A stretch of 45,173 nt of DNA from Flavobacteriales bacterium (GTDB taxonomy: Bacteria > Bacteroidota > Bacteroidia > UBA10329), in assembly GCA_016124845.1 (NCBI GenBank), contig WGMW01000058.1, positions 1 to 45,173 on the forward strand. The letters run 5' to 3'. Positions within the stretch are counted from its first letter, which is position 1. Every line of letters starts with the position of its first letter. Positions 1 through 9,803 of this stretch are shown piece by piece. A program made the position numbers and the translations under genes. The notes under the pieces are model-generated. The model had not been told where the DNA came from and ran no database searches. It saw nothing but the letters and a program-made list of their open reading frames with translations.

Positions 1-102
1 ACAAAACAAAACGAAATATTTGTTTCGTATGCAGAGTCGCCAGCATCTGCAATAGGGAAAGAAAAAGCGTGGGAAATAATCAAAAAGCCTATTAAGCTAT
101 GA
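1..102 (+). CDS. C-terminal fragment of an unknown protein, cut by the window edge
   Basis: Frame 1 is open from the first base to a TGA at 100-102 and gives 33 residues ending in KAWEIIKKPIKL. The composition (Lys, Ile and Glu rich, ending in an amphipathic helix-like segment) looks like a real protein end. The stretch is AT-rich compared with the next gene. It is convergent with the beta-propeller gene that ends at 176. No family can be assigned from so little sequence, and the frame could be open by chance. The 73 bases after its stop hold nothing I recognise. Confidence 0.4.
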   Translation, partial: TKQNEIFVSYAESPASAIGKEKAWEIIKKPIKL

Positions 103-175
103 AATATCGGAATCAATCCTTTATAGGGAGACGTACGAAAAACTAAGAAGGTGAACATGACGTGCTTCGATACCG

Positions 176-1810
176 TCATTGCATATTACCCATTAAGACT
201 GGAATAGAAAGTCGAGATGTTTCACCGAACACATTCGCCAGATACATTCCTGAAGAAACCATAGGAAGTTGTATCTCTCCGTTCTGAAATGAACCCGAGG
301 CAATTTCCCGCCCCAGAAGATCGGTCAGATTCCATGTTCCGCGCTCCACGCAGTTTGTGTTGATAACGTTTTGAAAGGGATCAAAAGCAAGACAATTGCC
401 CTTTTCAGAAGCTGCTTCATCCACGCTCATAATTCCTGACATGCGCGCCAGAAAACAATCGCCATGATCGGCAGGGCCGATGGTGGTCTGGTCGAAATCG
501 GAAAAGTAGAAATAGTAGCCTGTGATGTACAGACTTTGGTCGGGACCAAGGCACGCGGCCATGCCGAAATCGGAGCTTCCTGCGCCTGCACTTCTGCCGT
601 AGCGAATAGCGCCCGATGATTCGTAGCACAGCACGTAGATGTCGTAACCATCTCCCGTAAACGAAACATTATCGGCAAACATTTCTTCCTCAAAAACTCC
701 TGTGAGATACGTGGTGCCATCCCAATCCGTTGCCATGCCCAAACAGTTGTCCAACCCCCAGCTGCCAGCCGAACTCAGCCAATCGCAATTCCCATCTGCA
801 TCAAATCTGGATAGAAACACATCGTTGTAGCTGAGGCAAGTGGCCGAATGATTCTGGAAATGCGTGGTTCCCTGATAATAGCCCGAAACATAGACGCGGT
901 TTTCCAGGTCGGTGTCAACGCCTGTGGCCACATCCACATTGGTGCCGCCACACGTCCGCACCCACGCCATGTTGCCTGCATCATCAAACTTGGCAAGAAA
1001 AACATCTGAACTTGAATTTCCCACGGCCTGCAATGTTTCTCCTTGCATGGTGGCGCTTTCGTAAAAGTCGCCCGCTATGTAGATGGAGCCGTCATTTCCA
1101 GCGGCCACCGTTGCCGCAATATCATGCTCCAAACCACCACCCGACCGAACCCAATGCACGTTCCCATCCGGGTCAAGTTTCAGGAGAAAGGCATCTGTCA
1201 GACCAGAAGAAAGAACAGTAGATGAACCGAACTTTCCCCGTTCCTGAAAACCTCCGCTCACGAACAGTTTTCCGCTCCAGCGATATTGATCGATGTCCGT
1301 TGCCGTATCATCTCCGGTGCCTCCGCCCGTCACTTTCCAAAGCAGCGTTCCGTCTGGACTGTATTTCACCACAAAAACGTCCTGTCCGCCAGTTGATCTT
1401 GCCGCAATGGTATCTGTTGGTGTGATGGCAAATACAACCGTATCGGTAAAATGGCCAACCACATAAATGTTTCCCGATTGATCTGTGACCACACCACGCG
1501 CCATGTCTTCATCTGGACCAGAAATGACCTGCGCCCACAGCAGGTTGCCATCCGAAGTGTATTTGGCCACGAACGATTCCATCCCGCCAAGTCCGCTCAG
1601 GGTTGTACCTGCGATCTGCGTGCTTCCAGAAAAGGAACCGACCAGGATCACATTGCCGTCTGCATCGGTGGTAACGGCTCTTCCAACGTCCAATCCGAGG
1701 CCACCGATACTGCGGGCCCAATCAAAATTCTGGGCATTTGAAAGTGAGACGGTAAGACACAAAAAAAGCGACCAACCAACGGATCGCTTTATTGTCTTGA
1801 AAAGCCTCAT
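176..1810 (-). CDS. SBBP-type beta-propeller protein with T9SS type A sorting domain
   Basis: A 544-residue exported protein. Residues 1-26 form a signal peptide (basic start, hydrophobic core, cleavage near SNA-QN). About seven repeats follow, each with a core like GNVILVGSF or GNIYVVGHF and an aspartate-glycine turn (DADGN, DQSGN, DPDGN). This is the pattern of SBBP/NHL-like propeller repeats. The last ~75 residues have the shape of a Bacteroidota type A C-terminal sorting domain, with NLTDLLGREI followed by SSGMYLANV. The family is exported through the outer membrane by the T9SS and its sorting domain is then removed. A ligand cannot be predicted. The ATG at 1810 is supported by the signal peptide directly after it. 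A terminator-like hairpin lies within the signal-peptide codons. Confidence 0.85.
   Translation of the reverse strand: MRLFKTIKRSVGWSLFLCLTVSLSNAQNFDWARSIGGLGLDVGRAVTTDADGNVILVGSFSGSTQIAGTTLSGLGGMESFVAKYTSDGNLLWAQVISGPDEDMARGVVTDQSGNIYVVGHFTDTVVFAITPTDTIAARSTGGQDVFVVKYSPDGTLLWKVTGGGTGDDTATDIDQYRWSGKLFVSGGFQERGKFGSSTVLSSGLTDAFLLKLDPDGNVHWVRSGGGLEHDIAATVAAGNDGSIYIAGDFYESATMQGETLQAVGNSSSDVFLAKFDDAGNMAWVRTCGGTNVDVATGVDTDLENRVYVSGYYQGTTHFQNHSATCLSYNDVFLSRFDADGNCDWLSSAGSWGLDNCLGMATDWDGTTYLTGVFEEEMFADNVSFTGDGYDIYVLCYESSGAIRYGRSAGAGSSDFGMAACLGPDQSLYITGYYFYFSDFDQTTIGPADHGDCFLARMSGIMSVDEAASEKGNCLAFDPFQNVINTNCVERGTWNLTDLLGREIASGSFQNGEIQLPMVSSGMYLANVFGETSRLSIPVLMGNMQ
1761..1790 (-). promoter_or_regulatory. 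Terminator-like hairpin inside the first codons of the beta-propeller gene
   Basis: On the minus strand AAAGCGA pairs with TCGCTTT across a 12-base loop, and the right arm runs on into a tract of seven T in all. It covers about codons 7-17 of the gene starting at 1810. It has the form of an intrinsic terminator but lies inside coding sequence, so it may be coincidence of Lys/Arg and Phe codons. Confidence 0.3.
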
Positions 1811-1817
1811 ATAGTTA

Positions 1818-2669
1818 TCAGGCTACCGCCCAAGCACGGATTTCATCGATCATCTCATAAACGCCTTCCATCTTTTCAGCGTCAACCGTAGCATTTTCGC
1901 CTTCTCCTACTCGAATTTCCTTAGCTACAAGCACCTTATTCAACGCTTCCAATTTGGCTTTGAACTCGTTTACCAACGGATCATCATTCACCAAATTCAT
2001 GGCCGCCAATATCTTGTCGAGCACCACGTCCTGCTCCAGAATACGAAGCGAAATGATGTCTTCGGGTCTTCCGCCACCAACACCCAGATTGGCTGCGAGA
2101 TACATGGATTCCACCCAACCACCTGCAATCATCAGAATGGACGTGTTCATCCGATTGTTCTCCTTGAGATATTGATTGGCCACATCGTAAGCTCCGCTCA
2201 GAATGTGAAGCAGCGAGTCTCGGTTTTCGATATTGGCTTCCACACGGTCGAAAACCTCTTGATCGAAGGCTTCGGTCAGACCGATGGCATCGGAAAGCTT
2301 ACGAACGTTATTGAGGTAAAAGACGGTTTCCTGTGTTTGCTTGTAGAGCGATGTATAACCCACATCGGCACTGTAAACGCCCATGTTGATGGTCTTCTTT
2401 CCGTTGGTGACGTAATCATCAATGTGCTTTACATCGTTCAGTAAAGATGCGTTGTACTCGCCACCTGCATGCTTCACCAAAATGGCCATCTCAATGGGCG
2501 AAGGCATGTTATGGATCATCTCATCGGCCTTGGCCAGATCCTCTTCCGACATTCCCTCATCGGCAACCACAGCCTGTGGTTCTTGGGCAGCGGGTTTCTG
2601 CTCCGACCCGCAGGCTGAGAACAATGCTGTAATAGCTACAATTCCAATTGCTGTTCTGATCGACTTCAT
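1818..2669 (-). CDS. Putative lipoprotein of unknown function
   Basis: A 283-residue protein with a lipoprotein signal: a hydrophobic stretch at residues 7-17 and the lipobox FSAC with Cys20, followed by a flexible GSEQKPAAQEPQ linker. The mature part is predicted to be largely helical, with a methionine-rich motif near MIHNMPSPIEMAILVKHAGG. I recognise no catalytic motif. It is probably anchored in the membrane facing the periplasm. It lies 7 bases upstream of the beta-propeller gene on the same strand, so the two are probably co-transcribed. The predicted helical content suggests a structural or binding role, but that is inference only. Confidence 0.8.
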   Translation of the reverse strand: MKSIRTAIGIVAITALFSACGSEQKPAAQEPQAVVADEGMSEEDLAKADEMIHNMPSPIEMAILVKHAGGEYNASLLNDVKHIDDYVTNGKKTINMGVYSADVGYTSLYKQTQETVFYLNNVRKLSDAIGLTEAFDQEVFDRVEANIENRDSLLHILSGAYDVANQYLKENNRMNTSILMIAGGWVESMYLAANLGVGGGRPEDIISLRILEQDVVLDKILAAMNLVNDDPLVNEFKAKLEALNKVLVAKEIRVGEGENATVDAEKMEGVYEMIDEIRAWAVA

Positions 2670-2723
2670 ATTCCTTGGTTTGGTTTACCGAGCAAATTTA
2701 TCATTTCAAGTTTTGTGAGCACA

Positions 2724-5582
2724 TCAATGCGCTTCCAGCCAATTGCCTCCTACACCAATGTCAACCACCATCGGCACTTCCAAGTTGGCCGCACCGACCA
2801 TTTTTTCACGGGCCAGTTCTTTCAGCTCCTCCAGTTCCTGCTTATGCGCATCAAAAACCAATTCGTCATGCACCTGTAGCAGAAGTTTCGATTTCATTTT
2901 TCGCTTCTCCATCTCCGCAAACACGTGGATCATGGCCACTTTGATGATGTCTGCGGCAGAGCCTTGGATTGGCGCATTGATGGCGTTGCGCTCTGCATAA
3001 CCGCGCACGGTTTGGTTGTTGGAGTTGATGTCGCGCAGGTAGCGCCTGCGCCCCATAATGGTTTCCACGTAGCCGTGTTCTTTCGCAAACTGAATGTTGC
3101 TGTCCATGTACGCACGAATGGTCGGGAACTGCTTGAAATATTCGTCAATGATGTCGCGTGCCTCGGTGCGAGAAATTCCCAAGTTGTCGGCCAAGCCAAA
3201 GGCTGATTGACCGTACATCAACCCGAAGTTCACAGCCTTGGCCTTGCTTCGCATGTCGCGATCCACTTGCTCAACTGCCACTCCAAAAACCTTGGCAGCC
3301 GTTGCTGCGTGGATGTCCTGACCTTGCTTGAACGCCTCGATCATTGGGCCATCCTTGCTCAATGCTGCTATGATCCGCAATTCCACCTGCGAGTAATCCG
3401 CAGCCATCAGCACGAAATCATTATTTCGCGGGATGAATGCTTTGCGGATTTCGCGACCACGCTCCGTACGGATCGGGATGTTCTGTAAGTTGGGTTTATC
3501 CGAACTCAAACGGCCTGTTGCGGCCACCGCCTGATTGTAAGTGGTATGAATCTTCCCCGTTTTCGGGTTTACAAGATCGGGAAGCACATCAACATAGGTC
3601 GATTTGAGTTTCTGAACCGAGCGGTAATCCAAGATCTTCGGAACGATAGGATGGGCATTCACCAACTTGCTGAGCACGTCCTCACTCGTTTTGTACTGCT
3701 TCGTTTTGCCCGTCCGTTTGGCCTTATCATCAATTTTAAGATGCTCGAAAAGGATGTCGCCCAATTGTTTCGGTGACTGAATATTGAACTCAACCCCTGC
3801 CAATTCCTTGATCTCTGTCTGAAGTTTGATCAGATCGGTGTTCAGTTCCTCCGACATGGATTTCAATGCGGGAACATCCAATTTGATGCCTTCCATTTCC
3901 ATGGCACCAAGCACAGGGATCAACGGCATTTCCACTTCGTTGAAGAGTTTTCGCGCCTCCACTTCATCCAAAAGCGGGTCGAATTTCTCGTAGAGTTGCA
4001 ACGTGATGTCGGCATCTTCGCCCGCGTACTCTTTCACCTCTTCCACATCCACATCGCGCATATTGCCTTGGCCTTTTCCTTTCTTACCGATGAGTTCCGT
4101 AATGGAAACAGGCTTGTAGCCGAGGTACGTTTCGGCAAGGAAATCCATGCCATGGCGCATGTCTGGGTTGGCCAAGTAGTGCGCGATCATCGTATCAAAA
4201 GCTTTCGCTTTGAATTCCAGTCCGTAGCGTTTCAGCACACACAGATCGTACTTGTAGTTCTGCGCGACCAACGTTTTTTTCTCGTCCGAAAAAATGGGTT
4301 GAAACTCAGCAACCACCGCTTTGGCGTCTTCTTCTTTTTCGGGAATGGTGACGTAGAATGCCTTTCCGTTTTCGATGGAAAATGCAATGCCAAGTAGTTC
4401 GGCCGTGATGGTGTCCAATCCTGTGGTCTCCGTATCGAAACAAATCACTTCCACCTTCGCCAATTGAGTGATAAGTGCCTTTCGCTTTTCGGCCGAATCC
4501 ACCAATTGATAATCGTGCTCGGTCTGCTCCAACGTTTTGTAACCAGAACCATCGGCCGCCTCCACCACGGTTCCGCTTTCTGCAAACATGTCCATCTGAC
4601 CTGTTGCCGCTGACTTGGCGGTAGCTGGTTTTGCAGCCGTTTGAATGGCCACTTCCTGCCCAAGCACTTTCTTGGCAATGGTTCGGAACTCCAGCTCAGC
4701 AAACAGTTCGGTCAATTTTTCCCTGTCGGGATCTTCCATTATCAGATCTTCCTCATCCAACTCGATCGGAACATCGGTGATGATGGTTGCCAGCATCTTC
4801 GACATGAAGGCCTGCTCCTTATTCTCCGCAACCTTCTCCTGAATCTTTCCTTTCAGTTGGTCGACATTCTCATACAGCCCTTCCATGGAACCGTACTCCT
4901 GCACGAATTTGATGGCCGTCTTCTCGCCAACTCCTGGAATTCCTGGAATATTATCGACCGCATCGCCCCACATTCCCAAAATGTCAATGAACTGTTCGGG
5001 ACGTTCGATGCCGTATTTCTCGCAGATCTCTTTCGGTCCAAGCACTTCGATGTCGTTTCCCGTTCGGGCAGGTTTGTACATGTAGATCTTATCCGAAACC
5101 AGCTGGCCATAATCCTTGTCGGGAGTAACCATGTAGGTAGTGTAGCCATGCTTTTCGGCCTTCTTGGCCAAGGTTCCGATCACGTCATCGGCCTCGTAGC
5201 CTTCCACTCCCAGAACGGGAATTCGGAACGCGCGCACCAGATCCTGTATATACGGAATGCTGGCTGCCAGATCATCGGGCATTTCCTGCCTATTGGCCTT
5301 GTATGCGGTGAATTCCACCGCACGATGTGTTTCTCCTGGCATATCGAAAACCACAGCAATATGCGATGGTTTTTCCTTTTCGAGAAGTTCTAAAAGCGTA
5401 TTCGTAAATCCGAAAATGGCCGAAGTGTTCTGCCCCTTCGAATTGACCATGGTGTAGCCGCTGGCGCGATTGCCATGACGGTCAACTCTGTTGCCTGCGA
5501 ACGCGAAATACGCGCGGTAGATCAGCGCAAAGGCGTCAAGCAGAAACAGTCTTTTGTCTTCGGATGGGTCTTGTTTGGTCAT
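2724..5582 (-). CDS. polA: DNA polymerase I
   Basis: A 952-residue family A polymerase with all three domains. The 5'-3' exonuclease domain begins at once (LFLLDAFALIYRAY) and includes GYEADDVIGT. The 3'-5' proofreading domain keeps its acidic motifs: FDTETTG near residue 381, NYKYD, and YAGEDADIT. The polymerase domain has motif A (AADYSQVELR, near 727), motif B (RSKAKAVNFGLMYG) and motif C (VHDELVFD, near 907). It fills gaps and removes RNA primers in replication and repair. An ATG four codons upstream (5594) is possible. The ATG at 5582 is preferred because MTKQDPSEDKRLFLLDAF is a normal start for the family. The enzyme looks complete and proofreading-proficient. Confidence 0.98.
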   Translation of the reverse strand: MTKQDPSEDKRLFLLDAFALIYRAYFAFAGNRVDRHGNRASGYTMVNSKGQNTSAIFGFTNTLLELLEKEKPSHIAVVFDMPGETHRAVEFTAYKANRQEMPDDLAASIPYIQDLVRAFRIPVLGVEGYEADDVIGTLAKKAEKHGYTTYMVTPDKDYGQLVSDKIYMYKPARTGNDIEVLGPKEICEKYGIERPEQFIDILGMWGDAVDNIPGIPGVGEKTAIKFVQEYGSMEGLYENVDQLKGKIQEKVAENKEQAFMSKMLATIITDVPIELDEEDLIMEDPDREKLTELFAELEFRTIAKKVLGQEVAIQTAAKPATAKSAATGQMDMFAESGTVVEAADGSGYKTLEQTEHDYQLVDSAEKRKALITQLAKVEVICFDTETTGLDTITAELLGIAFSIENGKAFYVTIPEKEEDAKAVVAEFQPIFSDEKKTLVAQNYKYDLCVLKRYGLEFKAKAFDTMIAHYLANPDMRHGMDFLAETYLGYKPVSITELIGKKGKGQGNMRDVDVEEVKEYAGEDADITLQLYEKFDPLLDEVEARKLFNEVEMPLIPVLGAMEMEGIKLDVPALKSMSEELNTDLIKLQTEIKELAGVEFNIQSPKQLGDILFEHLKIDDKAKRTGKTKQYKTSEDVLSKLVNAHPIVPKILDYRSVQKLKSTYVDVLPDLVNPKTGKIHTTYNQAVAATGRLSSDKPNLQNIPIRTERGREIRKAFIPRNNDFVLMAADYSQVELRIIAALSKDGPMIEAFKQGQDIHAATAAKVFGVAVEQVDRDMRSKAKAVNFGLMYGQSAFGLADNLGISRTEARDIIDEYFKQFPTIRAYMDSNIQFAKEHGYVETIMGRRRYLRDINSNNQTVRGYAERNAINAPIQGSAADIIKVAMIHVFAEMEKRKMKSKLLLQVHDELVFDAHKQELEELKELAREKMVGAANLEVPMVVDIGVGGNWLEAH

Positions 5583-5662
5583 AGAATACTGCAATGAATA
5601 TTCTACGAATATGGAGAATAAATCGGGCTTGGTCAGCTGTACGTCCGAATATCTTTCAACGC

Positions 5663-7243
5663 CTACAATCTCTGCTTGAACATGCGGTCTGACGTGAAAA
5701 TATCGTGGTATTGTTTGAGGTAATAGGCATACCCGTCCTTCACTTTGAGGTGTTCTACAAAAGTGGCATCGGGCAAATAGGTGGTGCCGAGAACACGACC
5801 GTCATCAAGGCTGATTTCAGCCAAGTAAGACTTGTTTCCGCGTCTCAGATGTGCGTAGAGTTTCTTTCCGTTCTCATCAGGGATGAGCAATCTTTTCCAA
5901 CCGCTCAATTCCTGATGTTCAATAGGAAAGGAACGAACCTCTTTGCCGTCCGCGTCATGCACGTAACAAATGCCTACAACATGGTCGAAGATGAATATGC
6001 TGTCGCGAAGATTGAACATTGGGCTATATGTTGGACGACCGATCATGTTCAACCACGCTCGTTCCGCTGGCGATGGGTTCCATGTGTTCAGCATGGTCTG
6101 CTTGAATTCTAAATTCTGGTTGGAAACCGCCTGAAAGTACTGGCTGACCGAACTAAAATAACGTTGTGATCTGGCTTGGGCATAATGATCGGACAACATG
6201 GCTGAATAACCGAACATATTAGGTACGTCAGCATAGGTCATGTTCTGGTTACTATAGTAATATGGTCTGTAAATGCCAGGCGCACCATATAGCGTTCCTT
6301 TTATTGGCGTTCCGGGGTGATGGTTAAATCTGTATTGGTAAGCATCTGCACCCGTATTACGAGAATAACCCGCATACGTAGAGTATGGCTGATTGCCTCT
6401 ACTCCGGTGTCTGTATGGATTTGATTGAATACTGTGGATATAATCCTCGATTGAGCGTAAACCTTCCCGGTCAAAGACATGCTCCAAAATGACCCCTTCT
6501 TTTGTTTTGCGGTCGAAACCGTAGTGATACACTTCCTGACCTGCGCTCTGATATGAACTGAAGAAAATATGGCTGTTGCTTGACGTGCTGCAATGCCCCA
6601 TCTCTTTCACAAAATAGCTCTCCTCAACCGTGGTCACAAACTGTATCTGATCATCAACTACTGCAATCTGATAAACGCTGTCCTTACCGAAGAGGTGAAC
6701 GTTTCCAAGACAATCCTCATACAATCGGTCACCCTTTTTATCCACGCGCAACCGCGATATCTCTTTCCATTGATCATCGCACAGCATCAGGTATCGAATG
6801 CCATCCTGCGCCATCAGCAGAATATTGTGACCAGCGGCAAAACTGAAATCTCGGAGAACCACGCCTCGATGGCTGTCCAGAACGATATGCTGTTCGGCCG
6901 TTACCACAGCAGCCGACAGCAATGTAGACTCCTGATTCAATACAATTTGAAGATTCGTGACATTGCCATCGCTGGCAAACATTTCGGGCGTTACCTTGTA
7001 AAGAATCGGTCTGTAGCCCACATGCGAAACGCGAAGTACCGTTCCTGAATCGGCCACGCTCAACTGAAACTTACCGAACGCATCAGCTGCGGTACCCCTT
7101 TGGCTGTTGACATCAAGCACATTCGACTCCGCCAAAGACCAACCTTTGGCTGATTTAATTGAACCTATGATCTCTCGGTTCTGCGCTTGAACAATGACGG
7201 TTAGAAAAAGAACATGAACTGCGGTGAGGAAGAGTCGTCTCAT
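5663..7243 (-). CDS. Secreted protein with a carboxypeptidase-regulatory-like N-terminal domain
   Basis: A 526-residue exported protein starting at the ATG at 7243, where MRRLFLTAVHVLFLTVIVQAQ is a clear signal peptide. A 12-codon upstream extension from a non-ATG codon is unlikely. Residues ~22-105 form a CarboxypepD_reg-like beta-sandwich (REIIGSIKSAKGWSLAESNV through LRVSHVGYRPILYKV), as found at the N-terminus of many Bacteroidota outer-membrane proteins. The rest looks like a beta-propeller-like sensor region with repeated short strands and many aromatic residues (RPYYYSNQNMTYAD). There is no TonB-dependent barrel and no recognisable T9SS sorting domain. The role is unknown; it may bind a ligand at the cell surface or in the periplasm. 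Confidence 0.8.
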   Translation of the reverse strand: MRRLFLTAVHVLFLTVIVQAQNREIIGSIKSAKGWSLAESNVLDVNSQRGTAADAFGKFQLSVADSGTVLRVSHVGYRPILYKVTPEMFASDGNVTNLQIVLNQESTLLSAAVVTAEQHIVLDSHRGVVLRDFSFAAGHNILLMAQDGIRYLMLCDDQWKEISRLRVDKKGDRLYEDCLGNVHLFGKDSVYQIAVVDDQIQFVTTVEESYFVKEMGHCSTSSNSHIFFSSYQSAGQEVYHYGFDRKTKEGVILEHVFDREGLRSIEDYIHSIQSNPYRHRSRGNQPYSTYAGYSRNTGADAYQYRFNHHPGTPIKGTLYGAPGIYRPYYYSNQNMTYADVPNMFGYSAMLSDHYAQARSQRYFSSVSQYFQAVSNQNLEFKQTMLNTWNPSPAERAWLNMIGRPTYSPMFNLRDSIFIFDHVVGICYVHDADGKEVRSFPIEHQELSGWKRLLIPDENGKKLYAHLRRGNKSYLAEISLDDGRVLGTTYLPDATFVEHLKVKDGYAYYLKQYHDIFTSDRMFKQRL

Positions 7244-7392
7244 GGCGGGGGTCTTTAACTGCCCACCGAGTAACAACAATCATTCCGAAATGGCCTTTCC
7301 ACTCAGCCTCGCCAACCCTCCCTGAGTCTTCGGACAGGTCTTGGTCATTGTAATTGAACGCAGATGCCACAGAAATCGCGGAAAACGCGGCT

Positions 7393-7776
7393 TTATTTAA
7401 GATGGTTTGAAAATACCTTACGTCTGTATTCGGGCTTTTTGCCGAAGTTAAGCAGCAATCCGACCTCCATGTCAGTCGCACGTAGGTAATTTATCAATTG
7501 TGCTTCATGGCGTTCTGAAATCCCCTCTGTAGCTTTAAGTTCTACAATGACCCTGTCCTCAACCAGAATGTCCGCAAAATATTCACCGACATTCTCGCCA
7601 TTGTAAAACACAGAGATCGGATGCTGCTGACGACAGAAAAGGCCAAGCTCATCCAATTCGATCAGCATGGCATTTTCATACACTTTTTCAAGAAAACCGT
7701 ATCCCAGCTCATGGTAAACATTGAAAAATGCCTCAAGAATTTTCCCAGTAATATCTCCGTGTAACAGATTTGCCAT
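7393..7776 (-). CDS. GxxExxY family protein
   Basis: A 127-residue protein of the GxxExxY family. The signature is G27-F-L-E30-K-V-Y33. A nuclease-like triad pattern follows: D69, then E79-L-K81 in the strand VIVELKA. This is the arrangement of the PD-(D/E)xK fold, so a DNA-related role is plausible, but the function of the family is not established. The length is typical. It stands alone between the acetyl-CoA synthetase and the regulatory-like gene, with about 150 bases downstream and 38 upstream. The ATG at 7776 gives the usual N-terminus (HGDITGKILEAFFNVYHELG). These small genes are often found scattered singly, as here. Confidence 0.88.
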   Translation of the reverse strand: MANLLHGDITGKILEAFFNVYHELGYGFLEKVYENAMLIELDELGLFCRQQHPISVFYNGENVGEYFADILVEDRVIVELKATEGISERHEAQLINYLRATDMEVGLLLNFGKKPEYRRKVFSNHLK

Positions 7777-7814
7777 TTTCCGCGATTATCCGTGTCAACC
7801 GTGTTTTCCGCGTC

Positions 7815-9713
7815 CTATTTCAATCCGGCACCTGCTTTTATTTCATCCACCACAGCGGGATCGAGCAATGTTGAGGTATCTCCCAAATTGGAGACATCAC
7901 CTTCAGCCACTTTCCTCAGAATTCTTCGCATGATCTTACCCGAACGGGTTTTTGGCAAGCCACTCACTATCTGAATCTTATCTGGCTTCGCAATCGGTCC
8001 GATCATTTCCACCACGGTATCATTGATCTCTTTGCGGAATGCTTCCAAGTTTTCAGGCTCGCGATAGCAGGTGACGTAAGCGTAAATTCCTTGGCCTTTG
8101 ATGTCGTGCGGATAACCGACAACCGCAGTTTCCACCACATTCTTGTGCTCATCAATTGCATCTTCAATCTCTGCGGTTCCGAAGCGATGGCCTGAAACGT
8201 TGATCACATCATCTACGCGACCTGTGATCCGATAGAATCCATCTTGATCTCTGCGGCAGCCATCGCCCGTAAAGTATTTGCCTCTATAGGCTGAGAAATA
8301 GACCTGCTTGCATCGTTCGTGGTCACCATAAGTGGTCCGTAGCATGCTCGGCCACGGAAATTTGATGCACAGATTTCCTTCTACTCCGTTTCCTTCAATT
8401 TCATTTCCCTCCGTGTCTACCAAACAGGGCTGCACGCCTGGCAGCGGAAGCGTGGCGAAACTCGGTTTTAGCGGAGTGATGTTCGCCAAAGGAGAGATGA
8501 GAATTCCGCCTGTTTCCGTCTGCCACCACGTATCTACAATTGGGCAGCGACCTTTTCCGATGTGCTTGTGGTACCATTCCCAAGCTTCTTCATTTATTGG
8601 CTCGCCTACCGAACCAAGCACCTTCAGACTGTCGAGTTTGTATGGTTTCACATAGTCCAAACCAGCGGCTTCCAACGCTCGGATGGCCGTTGGCGCAGTG
8701 TAGAAAATGTTGACATCATGCTTGTCGCAAACCTCCCAGAATCTACCTGCGTCCGGCCAAGTCGGCACACCTTCGAACATCACTGTTGTGGCGCCCGCCA
8801 ACAATGGTCCGTAAACGATGTACGAATGCCCTGTGACCCAACCGATATCAGCCGTACACCAGTAAATATCACCTTCCTCATATTGGAACACATTGCGGAA
8901 ACTGTATTCGGCATACACCATGTACCCTCCACATGTGTGAACCACGCCTTTCGGTTTACCGGTTGAACCAGAAGTGTAAAGAATGAAAAGCATGTCTTCG
9001 CTGTCCATGTTTTCTGCCGGGCAATCATCATTCACCTGCTTCAATTCCTCTTCCAACCATACATCGCGGCCGTCTTTCATATTGACGGATGCACCAATTC
9101 TGTTCTGTACAATGCAGCGTTCCACCGAAGGACAATTCTCCAAGGCATCATCCACAATTCCTTTCAGGTCGATGGTCTTGGCTCCGCGATAGCCACCATC
9201 TGCGGTCACCACAATATTGCAGGTCGCATCATTTATTCTGTCTTCCAACGATCGCGCTGAAAATCCAGCAAACACCACCGAATGAATGGCTCCGATGCGT
9301 GCGCAGGCCAATGCTGCGATGGCCAACTGAGGCGTCATGGGCATGTACAAACAGATGCGGTCGCCTTTTTTGGCGCCATTGCGTTTCAGCACATTGGCAA
9401 ATGAACTGACGCGGCTGTGCAGCTCGCGGTAAGTGATCTTCTCCGCTTCTTCAGTTGGGTCATTGGGTTCGAAGAGAATGGCCACCTGATCGCCCCGCGT
9501 TTGCAGATGGCGATCCAGGCAGTTCTCAGTAATGTTCATCTTTCCACCCGAAAACCACTTTACCGAAGGCGTTTCGAACTCCCATTCCAACGTCTTGTCC
9601 CACTTCTTTTTCCAAACGAATGTTTCGGCCTTCTCATTCCAAAAACCCTCCGGGTCTTCAACGCTTCGTTTGTATTGTTCGTGGTACTCTTCGAGTGAAT
9701 TGATCTTCTGCAT
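7815..9713 (-). CDS. acs: Acetyl-CoA synthetase (AMP-forming acetate-CoA ligase)
   Basis: A 632-residue ANL-superfamily enzyme that activates acetate to acetyl-AMP and then acetyl-CoA in the cytoplasm. The ATP-binding loop [11 protein letters not shown] lies near residue 246. WWQTETGG is the A5 motif. [20 protein letters not shown] with [11 protein letters not shown] is the A7-A8 hinge. [11 protein letters not shown] near residue 591 holds the catalytic lysine, which in characterised homologues is switched off by acetylation. The N-terminus ([20 protein letters not shown]) matches the family. Two consecutive ATG codons (9716 and 9713) are possible starts; AGAAGG lies directly before them. A longer reading from 9764 lacks family similarity. 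It is monocistronic by spacing. Confidence 0.97.
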   Translation of the reverse strand: MQKINSLEEYHEQYKRSVEDPEGFWNEKAETFVWKKKWDKTLEWEFETPSVKWFSGGKMNITENCLDRHLQTRGDQVAILFEPNDPTEEAEKITYRELHSRVSSFANVLKRNGAKKGDRICLYMPMTPQLAIAALACARIGAIHSVVFAGFSARSLEDRINDATCNIVVTADGGYRGAKTIDLKGIVDDALENCPSVERCIVQNRIGASVNMKDGRDVWLEEELKQVNDDCPAENMDSEDMLFILYTSGSTGKPKGVVHTCGGYMVYAEYSFRNVFQYEEGDIYWCTADIGWVTGHSYIVYGPLLAGATTVMFEGVPTWPDAGRFWEVCDKHDVNIFYTAPTAIRALEAAGLDYVKPYKLDSLKVLGSVGEPINEEAWEWYHKHIGKGRCPIVDTWWQTETGGILISPLANITPLKPSFATLPLPGVQPCLVDTEGNEIEGNGVEGNLCIKFPWPSMLRTTYGDHERCKQVYFSAYRGKYFTGDGCRRDQDGFYRITGRVDDVINVSGHRFGTAEIEDAIDEHKNVVETAVVGYPHDIKGQGIYAYVTCYREPENLEAFRKEINDTVVEMIGPIAKPDKIQIVSGLPKTRSGKIMRRILRKVAEGDVSNLGDTSTLLDPAVVDEIKAGAGLK

Positions 9714-9749
9714 CATCCTTCTGCTTTTTGAGTGATTCTCAAATATAGA

Positions 9750-9782
9750 AAATGCCCCGACCAAGGTCTGATCGAGGCATTT
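9750..9782 (-). terminator. Terminator of the collagen/SprF operon
   Basis: The 11-base arms at 9750-9760 and 9772-9782 pair with one G-T-type mismatch around an 11-base loop. On the minus strand the stem is followed by TTTTCTATATTT. It lies 22 bases after the stop of the last operon gene and so closes the six-gene transcript before the acetyl-CoA synthetase gene. Confidence 0.7.
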
Positions 9783-9803
9783 CCTGTTCGGCTCATCGGC
9801 CTT

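Noticed and set aside
4641-5393. 250-codon plus-strand frame antisense to polA
   Set aside because: It is a shadow of the polymerase coding frame; the minus-strand frame has all catalytic motifs.
7155-7481. Minus-strand frame between the regulatory-like gene and the GxxExxY gene
   Set aside because: It overlaps both genes in another frame and has no family-like features.
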